From Lunularia cruciata (taxonomy: Eukaryota > Streptophyta > Marchantiopsida > Lunulariales > Lunulariaceae), in NCBI GenBank assembly GCA_948567375.1, contig OX419761.1, positions 38,442,501-38,506,500 of the forward strand: a stretch of DNA of 64,000 bases. Reading direction: 5' to 3'. Shown here piece after piece: positions 47,184 to 57,763 of this stretch. A model generated the notes under the pieces. That model searched no databases, was not told the origin of the DNA, and was given only the letters and a program-made list of their open reading frames with translations. Made by a program: the position numbers and the translations under genes. Each line of letters opens with the position of its first letter. Position 1 is the stretch's first letter.

Positions 47184-48083
47184 CTACTGGGATTCCTCAT
47201 TTCCCGGATCATTCCGCTCCACAACCTCCACTTGGGCAACTTGTCGAGGTCGTCCATTCTTGAGTGGACATTCAGCAATGTGATGCACCAACTGGCGACA
47301 ATAAAAACAACCTCCATTTTGTCGTAATCTTTCTCTATCTGCTATGCCAAGTGGTCTTTGCTGGATAGCATCAATCTCCATTGGTACCGGTTCTTCCACT
47401 CATGGTACGAGTAGGTTTTGTGTAGGTCGAGGTCGAGACCAAGTTGTTGCAACTAAGGAATCAAAACGCTTAGCCAATTGCATGGCTTCTTCTACGTTCT
47501 GTGGCTCTCGCATGGTCACCTCCAATCTGGTTTGTGACTTCAATCCTCGCACAAATCAATCCAGAACTTCACCTTCTTGGATATTTGGAATTTGCATGAT
47601 GATATTCTGAACTTGTGTGATGTAGCTTCTCACTAAGCCAATCTGCCTCAACTCCGCCAATTTATCTTGTGCAGCTCGGGTGGCATTTATAGTCTGAAAT
47701 CAACCAAGTATTGCATCCTTGAATTCTGCCCATGTCAAAATCGGTGTAACAATTTGTCGTTCAGCTCTTTCTACTCGGAATCGCCACCAAAGTTTTGCCA
47801 CGCCATCCAACTGGCTAGAAGCCAAGAGAATTTGTTTCCGCTCGTCTTGAAGATTGGTGGCTTCAAAGTAACGTTCACAGTCAAACACAAAATTCTCCAC
47901 TATGCCTGGAAGATTCTTGCCTTCAAACACCTTGGGTTTCGGAAATCAAATGCGATTTTCTCCATCTCGAACTGGTGCTCTGTCTATTTGTTCTCGTCGT
48001 TGCTGGTCTCGTTCATCCAACAATCGAGTAAGATGCTCGATTTGTTGTTGCATTGCAAGGATAACATCCGGTATTGCCGCCAT
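47184..48083 (-). pseudogene. Chromovirus gag, interrupted by four TGA codons
   Basis: The reading frame starts at ATG 48083 (MAAIPDVILAMQQQ) and runs through a coiled segment, a retrotransposon gag core (LDGVAKLWWRFR, LTWAEFKDAI, FVRGLKSQTR) and a CCHC zinc knuckle (CFYCRQLVHHIAEC) to a TAG at 47186-47184. Four in-frame TGA codons interrupt it (47948-47946, 47702-47700, 47558-47556, 47402-47400). Each lies where an Arg codon CGA would fit the frame and family, so single C-to-T changes explain all of them. Gag normally packages the RNA; here it is inactive. The knuckle has Val where Gly is usual before the His. Confidence 0.9.
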
Positions 48084-48341
48084 CGCTACTACTCTATTCC
48101 ACTACTCTCAATTTATCTAGTTGATTAACACATAGATACAACACGTCCACCGTTCTCCATAAGTTACAACTGGAAGTATCAAGGGTTCCTCTGACACGGT
48201 GATCATATGTAGAAAGTCCTGCCCAAAGCGTGAGGTGATGAATTGTGTGAAACGATGCTTTGGTAATATCTGGACATGAAAGTCCCAATGGTTTGGCGGA
48301 AGTGGATTTGGTGGTCCATAAATTCCATCCATCCCATTCCT

Positions 48342-48353
48342 GCTCTGATACCA
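48342..48353 (-). promoter_or_regulatory. Primer binding site, initiator-Met tRNA
   Basis: TGGTATCAGAGC on the minus strand lies two bases inside the 5' LTR. This is the classic plant retrotransposon site complementary to the 3' end of initiator-methionine tRNA. Confidence 0.95.
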
Positions 48354-48354
48354 A

Positions 48355-48787
48355 TGTAAAAGACCGAAACCGAGGAGAGAAATAGGAGAATGGAAACTCA
48401 CATTGGGACACTTGAATGAGTGAAAACTCCGAATGCCCAGCATGAGCCTCGGCCTTGGTATTTATAGGTAGCATACAAGTCCCTTGAAGCTTCTCAAGAA
48501 GCTTCCTTGAGCCACTTTCTTGGAGTGCAAGCCAAGTTAACTAGGAAGCTTCTCAAGAAGCTTCCTTCTAGAAGCCGCCTACTTGGCGTGCAAGCTAAGC
48601 TAGTTAGAAGCTTCTAGAAGCTTCCTTCTGGAAGCTACCTGCTTAGGGCGCAAGTTAACTAGTTAGGAAGCTTCCCAAGAAGCTTCTTAGATGCTTCTAG
48701 AATATTCTAGAATATTCTAGGCTATTTTGTCTTATTATCTACTTCATAAGCTCGACTAACTTCATCGCTAAACTCCATATTGTTACA
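48355..48787 (-). repeat. 5' LTR of the chromovirus (promoter copy)
   Basis: This 433-bp LTR is 98.8% identical to the 3' LTR (428 of 433 bases). TATAAATA lies at 48466-48459 on the minus strand. The four-unit heat-shock element is at 48607-48624 and the five-unit one at 48695-48717. This is the copy that would drive transcription of the element. Confidence 0.97.
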
Positions 48788-48792
48788 GATAC
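48788..48792. repeat. Target-site duplication GATAC (right)
   Basis: This is the second copy of the 5-bp duplication made on insertion, directly after the right LTR. Confidence 0.95.
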
Positions 48793-49565
48793 AATCCTTT
48801 GAATCTGCTCCACTTAGCTTTAAAACCAATGGAAATTCCAGAACTTCAAATCATGACTTCTATTACAAACCTCCAAACTCTACAATCTTGGTATTAATGA
48901 AAAGCCCTTAAATGGTACTTCCAATGTAATGTGAGTTGCTCCATTTATACATGTAACCACAAAGATACAAGCCTCAACATGCATGATGCAAAATTCTTTT
49001 ATAATGAAGGTCTTTGGTTCTTTGGAGTTGGGGTCTTTAGGTCTTTCGGCCTCTAGGACAATGTGTCTTGGTTACTTTGTAATGACGTGTCTTTGTAGCA
49101 CCTTTTCTTTGGTCTAAGCCTCAATTTTCCCAAAGAAAAAGATACTTTCTGAGTAACCATGCTTCTTTACCATAAGGCATATAAAATGAAGGTATACTTT
49201 CACAAATAAGAAAGAAAAATAAGAAGATTTTAAAATTTCAAGCACCACACATTGTTATCTCTCATTGGAACATAGAAGCAAAAGAATTCTAGATAAACAT
49301 GATAGACAAAAGCACAAATTTGATCGAAGCACCTTTGGATAAACTTTGTACTATTCAATAGTTATAATTATTATTCTACATAGTTCTTAACAAGTGCCTA
49401 AACTAAACTATATACACCAAAGCTTTTTTAACACGAGGTAAGTACCATGAGAAACCCTAGCCCATCCATGTGCACACAAGTAGTCAATGGAAAGAGAAAT
49501 AACCTTCATTATTATTATTATTATTTTCAGAAAGATAAGAAAAGTCCCCATCAAGCCGTAAGAAA

Positions 49566-49575
49566 CCCCCCCCCC
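49566..49575 (+). repeat. C10 homopolymer
   Basis: Ten consecutive C bases sit between two related segments that both contain A[T]TAAGCCGTA-like or ATCAAGCCGTA sequence. This site is prone to length variation and sequencing error. Confidence 0.85.
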
Positions 49576-49688
49576 ATTAAGCCGTACAAGGGAGGTAAAA
49601 ACAGGTAGAATGGAACCTAGATCGTAATGCGACGAGAACCCGTCGAGCAGTCTACCCGGATCTTGTTCAGGGAGATTCACAGAGTAAC

Positions 49689-49735
49689 GCGTGTCTGGGG
49701 AGCACTTTTGTGAACAAAGTGCTCCCCAGACACGC
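49689..49735. repeat. Perfect 20-bp inverted repeat with 7-base loop
   Basis: The left arm GCGTGTCTGGGGAGCACTTT (49689-49708), a loop of 7 bases, and an exact reverse-complement right arm (49716-49735) form the longest perfect hairpin in the window. The left arm recurs, diverged and unpaired, at about 49833-49852. Confidence 0.9.
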
Positions 49736-49978
49736 TGAACGTACAGAGTACCGTTAAGAGTAGAGGAACATGCCGGGACAGTTCTTGTCAGTAATTCCAT
49801 TTCCCAGCAAGGATTGAGATTTGGGGTGTAACATGTGTCTGGAGAGCACTGTGTTGGTGAACTAAAAGGTTGTAATGTACAGAATTACCGTTACGAGAAG
49901 AGGAACATTCCGGGACAGTTATCGCCGGTGGTTCCATTTCCCAACCAGGATTGGTCAGGTTATCGGGAGTCCTCTTCA
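49691..49978. repeat. Diverged tandem duplication, period about 144 bp
   Basis: Two units start with GTGTCTGG at 49691 and 49835. They share TACAGA.TACCGTTA, AGAGGAACAT.CCGGGACAGTT, TTCCATTTCCCA and AGGATTG in the same order. The first unit carries the hairpin at 49689-49735. Confidence 0.75.
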
Positions 49979-50618
49979 ACATCAAGTAGAACACGTCATT
50001 TGCTTGAAATGAGAAATACACAAAGGAAAATGATACGAGTTCAGTTTTGCTCGGGTTCTTGCAAGGATGTTTGCTCTTGAATTTTAGTTGGACATTGCAT
50101 TCGACTTGGTTTAAATCTATTCATATAAAATATTATTTAATTAAAATTTTAATTACGATTTTTTCTCTAGGTTTGCTTCAGTTATTTGTACTTATATTTA
50201 TTATCTATGAATACAATTTTATAATAGATGTGATATAAATTTATATTATTTGAGAGTTTTTGTAAAATAAATAATAAAGACATTCTTGTCCACGTGTATC
50301 ACTTATATTTCTTTTCCCTTAACACTGAACAGAAATAGACCGAGGATCAATTTGTCAGATAATTATTTAATATATCTCTTGATCATGGAATTCGGTGCTT
50401 AATGTAATTAGTTAATTTTGGGAAGTTTCAGGCTTTCATCACCAGTAAATCTTTTACGAGCAATCCTATGTCACCCATAGGAATTCGTGAAGTCGAAATC
50501 TGAAGACCCTCGTATATATATATATATCTAGTACTCTACATGTGGCACCGGGCTTGTACAATCCATAATCCATAAGATCTCATAAAAGAGATCACATTAG
50601 ATGATATTTCTTAAGATT

Positions 50619-50651
50619 GATGGGGTCTTTCCATCCTTCTTGTTATCCTAT
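50619..50651 (+). repeat. Dispersed motif copy
   Basis: GATGGGGTCTTTCCATCCTT with TCTTGTTATCCTAT following is nearly identical to the copies at 5303 and 28140. Confidence 0.55.
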
Positions 50652-53377
50652 TTGCAGAAGTATAGCATGTTATCTTCCTTGTTCTTGCAGGTATCATGTA
50701 CAGATACTAAAGAATATCGCCATATTCTATAGAACCTATAGAAACTGGAGCTTTTGACATACGTTGCTGAAAGCCTTTTACATGTCCTTACTGTCTTGAT
50801 GACATTGGAAAACATCTGATGAACACAAATCGAGATGCCAATGATGGAGTGACTTTTAAGCTTCTCTTAAGCTTGTCTTTCACCCTTTCTGGTTGTTTTC
50901 CTTTCCATGAGTCAACTCGAGATTAGAACTCAGTTCAATTGCTGCTGTTCGATTCTCTGATTCGAGCACAGAAGGATGCTTGGCATGGGAATGGATCGGT
51001 TGGGGCTCGGTTTTAATTTGGTTTCAAGAAGATTTGATTTCAAGGGAGGGAAGAAGTTTTGGCTTGAGTTGATTTGATGTCATGAAGCCCGAGAAGACCC
51101 CATCTCGGGTCCAAAAACCGACCTACCGTTAGTGATTATCGTAAAGATGGAAGAGTCGAGTAAGGCCAGAGAGTCATCCGGTTCAATCTAATTTGCTTAC
51201 TTATTTGTGGGCAAGATCTCCGAATTTGATGACTTAGTTGTTGAAAGTTCATTGAGGGACGTTTAAATGTAGCGTCGGTACCAGGTTGCTATCTTACATA
51301 ATTCAGGTCACAAATGTGTATCGTATGTTGCTCTCCTTCTCCCTGTTCACGTGAAGAGCGCTCGATGGTTTAGCATTTTTCTTGAGAGACTTTATGTTGC
51401 AAGATAGTGATGGCTTACCACGTCTGTCTTGTCACACGGGCACATGGGGTGTGTCGGTCATCAAGCGGGTCTCTCGAGGTCGGTAAGGTGTCGCGCAGTC
51501 GTTCGACCCGATGAGCAGTCTTTCGGGAGCCAGAGTTGAGCTGCCAGTTTGTAAGAAGGATTCGTGATATATACTTGATATCTTCAACTGCTCTCGAATT
51601 TCAAATCTCCTCTACTTACGTTTGTAGGGGCAGAATTCAGGTTATGATTTTGTGTAAGAGGTGGCTGGAAGACCGCTCTCAGAATTCCGGAACGCTTTAC
51701 TTTTCAGGAGAGAACCAGGGGACGCTATCCCTTGCCTTGAGGATTCGAGAATCATAAGTATCTGAAATGAATGGCAGGCATTTGACTGAAATCTCATGGC
51801 GATGAACCATTTTGGATCGGTGACTGTTGACAAACAGCCCTTGAAGTCCCTGCCAACCATGAACTCGGGCAGTGTAATTCGTAGGGTCAGATTTCGAAAC
51901 GTGGACGGCAAGTGCAGATCGGAAGTATGGCTGCAACGAATCAGAGAGGGACAAACTTGACTTCCGCGAGTATAGCACCAGAATAGCTGATAGAGGTTGT
52001 GAGAAGTAAGATTCCACAGAAGCTCCTGTGCTGTCAATGCTTCCGTGGATGCCAGCTTGTGAGGTGCTTGGTGCGGAAGAATCCTCCTTGAAATCCGGCT
52101 TCGTGTTGGGAGAGTTCATTGACAGGTTGCCTCTCTATTTCGGAGGCCTGCGCGGAGTTGTCACTAAGAGAAGTGAGCTCATCGAAGGTAAAGGATGATG
52201 CTTATGAGTATCTAATTTGTCACAGAAGTCTGAATCTAATTTGAACGCAAAGCAAAACCAAAAGCGGGGAACCAAAATCAAGGTGGGGAGGACATATTCA
52301 TGCCAAAACTGGAGGCCAGGACCTACTTATTCATGGGCGGGGACGGTCTCAGACTGCAGATTGAGTGTATGTTGCTCTTTGATTCTTTGGGTGCTGCCCA
52401 GTCTGTCATTAGACTGTCAATTGCGAGAACTGAACTTCTGAGCACATAAGAGCATCCAACTCATGTTCTAGTATTAATATCGTAAGGTAAGGGATCTCCA
52501 ATTCTGATGGACAGGTCTGAGGTCAGAACTAATGGACCAGAATTCGTCATGTAATTATACAACACTTGAACATCGTGGACAAGGGTTCGGAACCTTGCGC
52601 GATCTTCCAGTGTTGTTAGATAGAACGGGATGGCACAGATTGCATTCTTCAAGCATTTTCTCTGTATGAGGCACGCTCTAAGCAGAGATCGGGCTCACCC
52701 ATGTAATTTAGCATAGCACAATAGAGCCAGTGCTCTAATCCTGCCAAGAAACCCTCGAATATGAAAGCGGGATAATATGACCTGCTAGATCACCGCTTTG
52801 AATGCGTTTACAGAGAGGGATGCTTGAACTCAAAAGTCTTTCGATGTATCCACAAGTGAAAGATATTCGACAGAGTAAGAGACCACATAAATTTGGAAGG
52901 AAGTTTGGTCTCCCAAACTGTGTAAGACCACGGCTGAGGAGCTGTTGAAAGACTTCGGTCTTTAGATTAACACTTGTATCGGTCTTCGATTGCTGCATTG
53001 ATTTGCCCGTGATAAATAAGCACATTATCGGCGAACAAAGAGATACTGCAGAATCCGCACTGAAGAAACTCTCCTGGAAACGTCAGGCTGAGAACTTCAA
53101 CTGTACAAGTCGTATAGATTGTGATTGGACGCATCAATTCTGTTGTGTGCTATCAATGTTAAAAAAATGGTGGTCTGGTTGTGACCAATTCGCTTCAAGA
53201 GAACGAGGCAGTGAACAAATTACATGGCTCGACGAAAATTAATTACAGAAGACCCAGTCAGGCATCATCAATTTGTCACAACCGGGGTTGACGCACGGCG
53301 CTTTTCGGCTGCTTTGTTTCTTTGACCATCTTTTGACTTTCATGGCCCCCTTCATGAACTCCATGCCAGTCCAGATT

Positions 53378-56300
53378 TCATCTCATGTTCAGCAGAAAGC
53401 GCCCAGGTTGCTCTATAAGCAACTTCCATTGATTGCAAAAGCTGGCTACAGTAGCACCATCAATCACCCTGTGATCAGCGCCCCAAGTCACCTGTTCACA
53501 GCAGACCAATTCGAGAATGCGTGATAAAAATGTGGGATGATTGAGATTCATGTCAAGCAGAAGTGCATAGCCAGTCTCAAGTACCTTCCTAAATCATTCC
53601 GAGATATTTGGTGATGATAAGGCAACTCAATTTCCGTATTCCATTCCGAAAGAGACATGCCCTACAGGAAAGGATGGATGACATATAACAAAACTTGTAA
53701 GACTTACACCCATGATGCTGGCAGGATACACGGTCCCATCCGCGTCGTACCGAGGAAGTTCTTGTATTTTTCCAATTGCAACAATAGCAACCTCAGGTAG
53801 ACTTAAAATTGGAGATCCGTACTTTCCCCCAATGGACCCAACGTTTGACACAGTAATCGTGCCTCCTGTTAAATCTTCGTTACTAAGTTTATTGGTTGCC
53901 GCAAGTTGCGTTAGTCGGGAAAGCTCTTCGGCAATCTACGTCAAGGAATCAACAGGTTAGAAATGCACGCCCTAAAAATACTTCCTCGCCTTGAGTATTT
54001 GTGGATTCGGCTTGAGAAAGAGCGGATAAAATAAGCAGTCCCATAAAGAACTTCTGGCGAGTCGTGAAAGATTACAAGCAGCAATCCCATTTAAAGAGGG
54101 AACTGCATTATGACCAATAGAAATACATGAAAAGCATAGACAGCTTGACTGGCTAGCTAGCTGGCAAGACAAGGGTTGCACGAAGAGCCCATGCCAAGAG
54201 AACTGATAGCTGTTGTAATCTTACCTGGAGAACCGACAGATTTTGTACATTTTTTATGTTGGGAACTACAAGCCCGGAGCTTGACGCCATGCCTATTCCA
54301 ACGTTATGAGATGCTGCATGTCCCAAGAGGATTAAAACTGAGAACTTATGCTTAAGACCCTTCACTTTTAAATTAAAGGGCTTAAGACTTGTGTAATCTC
54401 TGCCACAAACACAGTCTCAGATACAGATGATCAGGTAATCATAAATTGAAAACGGTACTATAGCCTTTCTTTAATCCATACTTTCCTCCTAGAACTGTTT
54501 CTATCTACTTGACGTACTTGGGTTGCCGTGACTTACCATGAACGTGAATCTCTGTAACATCCTGGTTGACAGTACTGTTTATGATTGGATACTTCAACAA
54601 CGCTAGTGAAAGAGCTTTGATCAAGAAAGGTAAGTATGTAAGTTTCACTCCCTTCTCTAAAGGCATGTCCTTGAGACTGTTTTTCAGGTGAACTAAAGAA
54701 TTTACTTCAATATCCTCGGTATAATGGAAATGAGGAACTGCTACAGCTGCAGTCATTGTCTTGGCCATGATTCGCCTGAAACCCCTGTATGTACATTGGT
54801 CGTCGTTAGAAACTATACAGATCTAACATATGCCATCACGACCGTACCACGAGATGTTACGCTCAAAGCGATTTGGCAAATTGATCCGAGCATTTCACAT
54901 ATTCACTGAAATGGAGCTGGGTACGGGCACAGGAAGATCAAATGATATCCATAGAGTTCCATGCTATTTTGACGTACCTGACAGGAATAATCTGGTCTTT
55001 ATCTGGAGAATTCTCAATCAGTGGTTTCACTGCAACTGACACATTCTTTACAGGGAGTTCGTCTCCAGAGGTCGTTCGCGACCCGATGGTCGTCATTTCT
55101 TGTAGATCGTCATCAGATTCAGAATCTGAACTTGATTCCAACACAGTACCCTCTGTTCCTCGGGTGGGCGTGCTGATTCCCAGGATATCCTCATTCACCT
55201 TCTGTTTGACCGAGGCAAACTTGATGACGTCGTCCTTGAGTACCCGTCCATCTTTCCCAGTTCCAGGTACAGAAGCCAAATCTATGGCATAAACTTTCGC
55301 AAGGGCGCGAACAGCCGGAGTAGCATGTATTTCGTTATAATCCTGACCTGATGCAGGAGAGGAGCTGGTTGAGTTTGCTGGGATGGTTTCATGTTTGTCT
55401 GCAATGGCAGCTAATGTAGGAGAACTGTTGTGATCTGCCTCAATCATCAGTTCTAACAAAGTCTCACCAACCTGCATACGCCAGGAATCTTAGTCATTTT
55501 AGTATAACACGCGTGCTCTTACACGGTAATGAGATTTCACGAAGCGACTTCTAGATTATTGCTGGGGATATCACCCACACAAAATTCTCCGTCATATAAT
55601 TGAGAACCGTTTTCAAACTTTTTGGCAGACGTTCACGTCTGAGTCGCAAGTAAAACAGGTGACGAACATATGATAGACGGTGGGTTTACGAGCTTCCGAG
55701 TTCCAAATGGCCACAGGTAAGGTATGTGAGTAATGAAAGCAGCATCCGTCCGTAGAACGGAGGATCCACACCCACTTAGGGTAGAACCAACGCAAACCGG
55801 AGACATGCAGATCTAAGCAAGTAAATGCATGCAAGACTAAGCAGCTAGGAATTGACAATAACATTCGTTGCGAATCCATGAAAAGCGAAAGTGAAGATTG
55901 ATACATTCTATGAACATAATATGGCATTCAATATCTAGACCAGTACGCAGCATCTAATAAAGGAAGCATGCATTCCCAAGCAAAGCGATGCGGAAAAGCA
56001 GAGTACGCATTTCAAAGCAAATCAAAAAGGAAACCAAAGAGCAAGAAGGAAATGTAGTGTTAGTGTTTGGTAGAAGGGTAGGAGGGAAGTATGACAGGAC
56101 TGATATCAGGACATGAGAGCAGAAATCGTTCGAAGAACGGAGGATCCAGAACTCAATAAGTGCATATGAAGTGCGGATGAAATGTAAACATGATATTGAG
56201 CAAATCGAGATGCGTAATAAAGCCGTAAAGGAGATGAAGTGCATCTAACAGATCAAGTGTAAGGCTAAGCAGAAAGGAAGTATAAGTATTTCCTGATCAA

Positions 56301-57763
56301 TAGCAGTAGAGAACTGATATACATCAAGTAATCGAAAAGCGCTAAGCAAAGCATGTAGCGAATATAGGACCACCTGTAATTGAAGACCAACCAGCAAAAC
56401 TTGAAAGATTGAGTGAACTGAAATGGGAAGACCGGGCAGAAATCATGTATAGGAACCATGAAAACAGATCAACAAATGTGGGGTGGAGCGAAGTGGGAGA
56501 AGAACGGATGGTATCTTGGCTGAGATGGAGCGAAATGTCAGAGGGCTGGATAGAGTATATCGCAGTAAACGCTATGGACGCTTGAGTCCTAAAACGCTAA
56601 CACAACAGAAAGAAGCAGAAAGTGACCGTAGTAAACCTCCACAAAAGCACATACGACTTCATCAGTGCCTCACGCAGTGCCGAAGTAGCTGAGCAAGTGT
56701 CAGTACCCCTCGTACCGAGTTTCTGCTCGAAAACTCATGAGTGCCAAGGCAGGACTGATAAGTGTAAATCACACTTTGTATAGTGTAACACGTGCAAAAA
56801 GTGACAACTTTGGTACATGAGTCCAAGTAAGAAATAAAGAAGCAAGAATGAAAGGTTTGATAAGCTAGTATGGTTTGTTCACAGAGATGAATCCAAAGGA
56901 AGACGACGTATGAAAAGATACCTTTATGATAGCACCCGGAAGATGCAAGACTCGAGTTACTTTCCCTTTGTACCGGCTGGTGATTTCCACGCTAGCTTTA
57001 TCACTTTGTACTTCGCACAGCGGTTGAAACTCGTCTATCTCATCTCCCTTCATCCAAGGACCACAATTCACATCAGGTTTCTTGGAAGTATAATGAGGCC
57101 CGTCCGCTGATTTTCACACTGAGGGTTGCAGCTTCTCCTGTTACATTCCCTAGACAACAATACTCTCATTTGCACACAACCGTACCTCTTTCACGAACCA
57201 CCGCAGAAGCTCACAGTCTGCAATGCCCTCTCCCGTCTGAGCTAAAGGGATAGGAACAATTCCACCTACGGCTGCATTTGGTCCTGGGGCTGAGGAGTAA
57301 TGCCTGCAGATTCTATTATTCTACTTTCAAACACAAAGAAGAAATAAAGAAGTTATATATCAGAGATATTAAAGGTTAATCCGTTGAGTCTGCGATTCAA
57401 GCAGATGAACTTCCTGCTCTCTGCAAAAGCGGAGACACTCAGTGGAGTGTGCAAATTCTGAACATAAACCCAAATAAATAACTTAACGCGCCAAAAAGAG
57501 ATGCTTACCCATATCGAGGCAAACAATGGAGTCTGCCTACTTGTTCTTATAGTTTGTATGCACAACTTAGAATTAGTGACGTTGTTGGAGTACGCTCTTC
57601 TACCACTTGAGTCCAAGAAGTTCTCAGCATGGAAGAAGTCCAACTCTGATAACGGAAAAATGCCAGATCCAGACCTCCGACCTCCTAATGGCAGACCACC
57701 GACTACTGCCCATCTCTTTGCGAAGCTGTACTGCAGTGCTTTTAGAAGTTTAACCTTCCTCAT
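53378..57763 (-). CDS. BCE2: Branched-chain 2-oxoacid dehydrogenase E2 (lipoamide acyltransferase), mitochondrial
   Basis: Exons 57303-57186, 57047-56922, 55471-54978, 54784-54537, 54313-54225, 53935-53708 and 53491-53378 join in phase to the TGA at 53380-53378. The lipoyl domain ([20 protein letters not shown], lipoyl Lys in QSDKASVEI) is followed by an E3/E1-binding domain ([25 protein letters not shown]), an acidic Ser linker, and the catalytic domain with [35 protein letters not shown] and the active-site ADHRVIDGA (HxxxDG motif). The protein transfers acyl groups from E1 to CoA in leucine, isoleucine and valine breakdown. The TEDI/QSDKA pattern favours branched-chain over pyruvate E2. 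The presumed presequence exon (57763-57509, Arg/Ser-rich, ending RAYSNNV..) has a good donor but ends in the wrong phase for the next exon, so the 5' end is unresolved. The 1450-bp third intron is unusually long and holds two hairpin motif copies. Confidence 0.92.
55745..55790 (-). repeat. Hairpin motif copy 3, in BCKDH-E2 intron
   Basis: On the minus strand, CCTAAGTGGGTGTGGATCC is followed by stem CCGTTC, loop TAC, stem GGACGG (one G-U pair in RNA) and ATGCTGCTTTC. It shares CCTAAGTG.G and an upstream ACTTGCTTAGATC with the copy in the OR 5' region. Confidence 0.55.
56115..56165 (-). repeat. Hairpin motif copy 2, in BCKDH-E2 intron
   Basis: On the minus strand, GAGTTCTGGATCC is followed by TCCGTTC, loop TTC, GAACG and ATTTCTGCTCTC. 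The 13-base lead is identical to the OR copy at 314-326. It lies about 370 bp upstream, in the transcribed direction, of copy 3 in the same intron. Confidence 0.6.

Larger units (their letters stand above)
43139..48787 (-). mobile_element. Ty3/gypsy chromovirus LTR retrotransposon, nearly complete, defective
   Basis: The element spans 5649 bp and reads on the minus strand. It has two 433-bp LTRs (TG..CA ends) differing at five positions and flanked by GATAC duplications, a primer binding site for initiator-Met tRNA, gag with a zinc knuckle, protease, reverse transcriptase, RNase H, integrase and a C-terminal chromodomain, and a purine tract before the 3' LTR. The integrase-last order and chromodomain place it among plant chromoviruses. 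Near-identical LTRs mean a recent insertion, yet gag has four in-frame TGA codons and pol has one TGA plus a frameshift, so this copy is non-autonomous. It sits within older A+T-rich repeats that continue on both sides. Its LTRs carry strong heat-shock elements. Confidence 0.97.
48793..53377. other. Continuation of degenerate repeats, then unassigned DNA downstream of BCKDH-E2
   Basis: From 48793 to about 50.3 kb the old repeat island resumes, with a duplicated 144-bp unit and a 20-bp hairpin near 49.69 kb. From about 50.6 kb the base composition returns to the genic level, but only unrecognised frames are present. The largest is minus 52119-51697 (140 residues), followed by smaller minus frames at 52652-52461 and 53025-52735. 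These could be 3' UTR of the E2 gene, a non-coding transcript or an unknown small gene; nothing decides between them. Confidence 0.45.
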
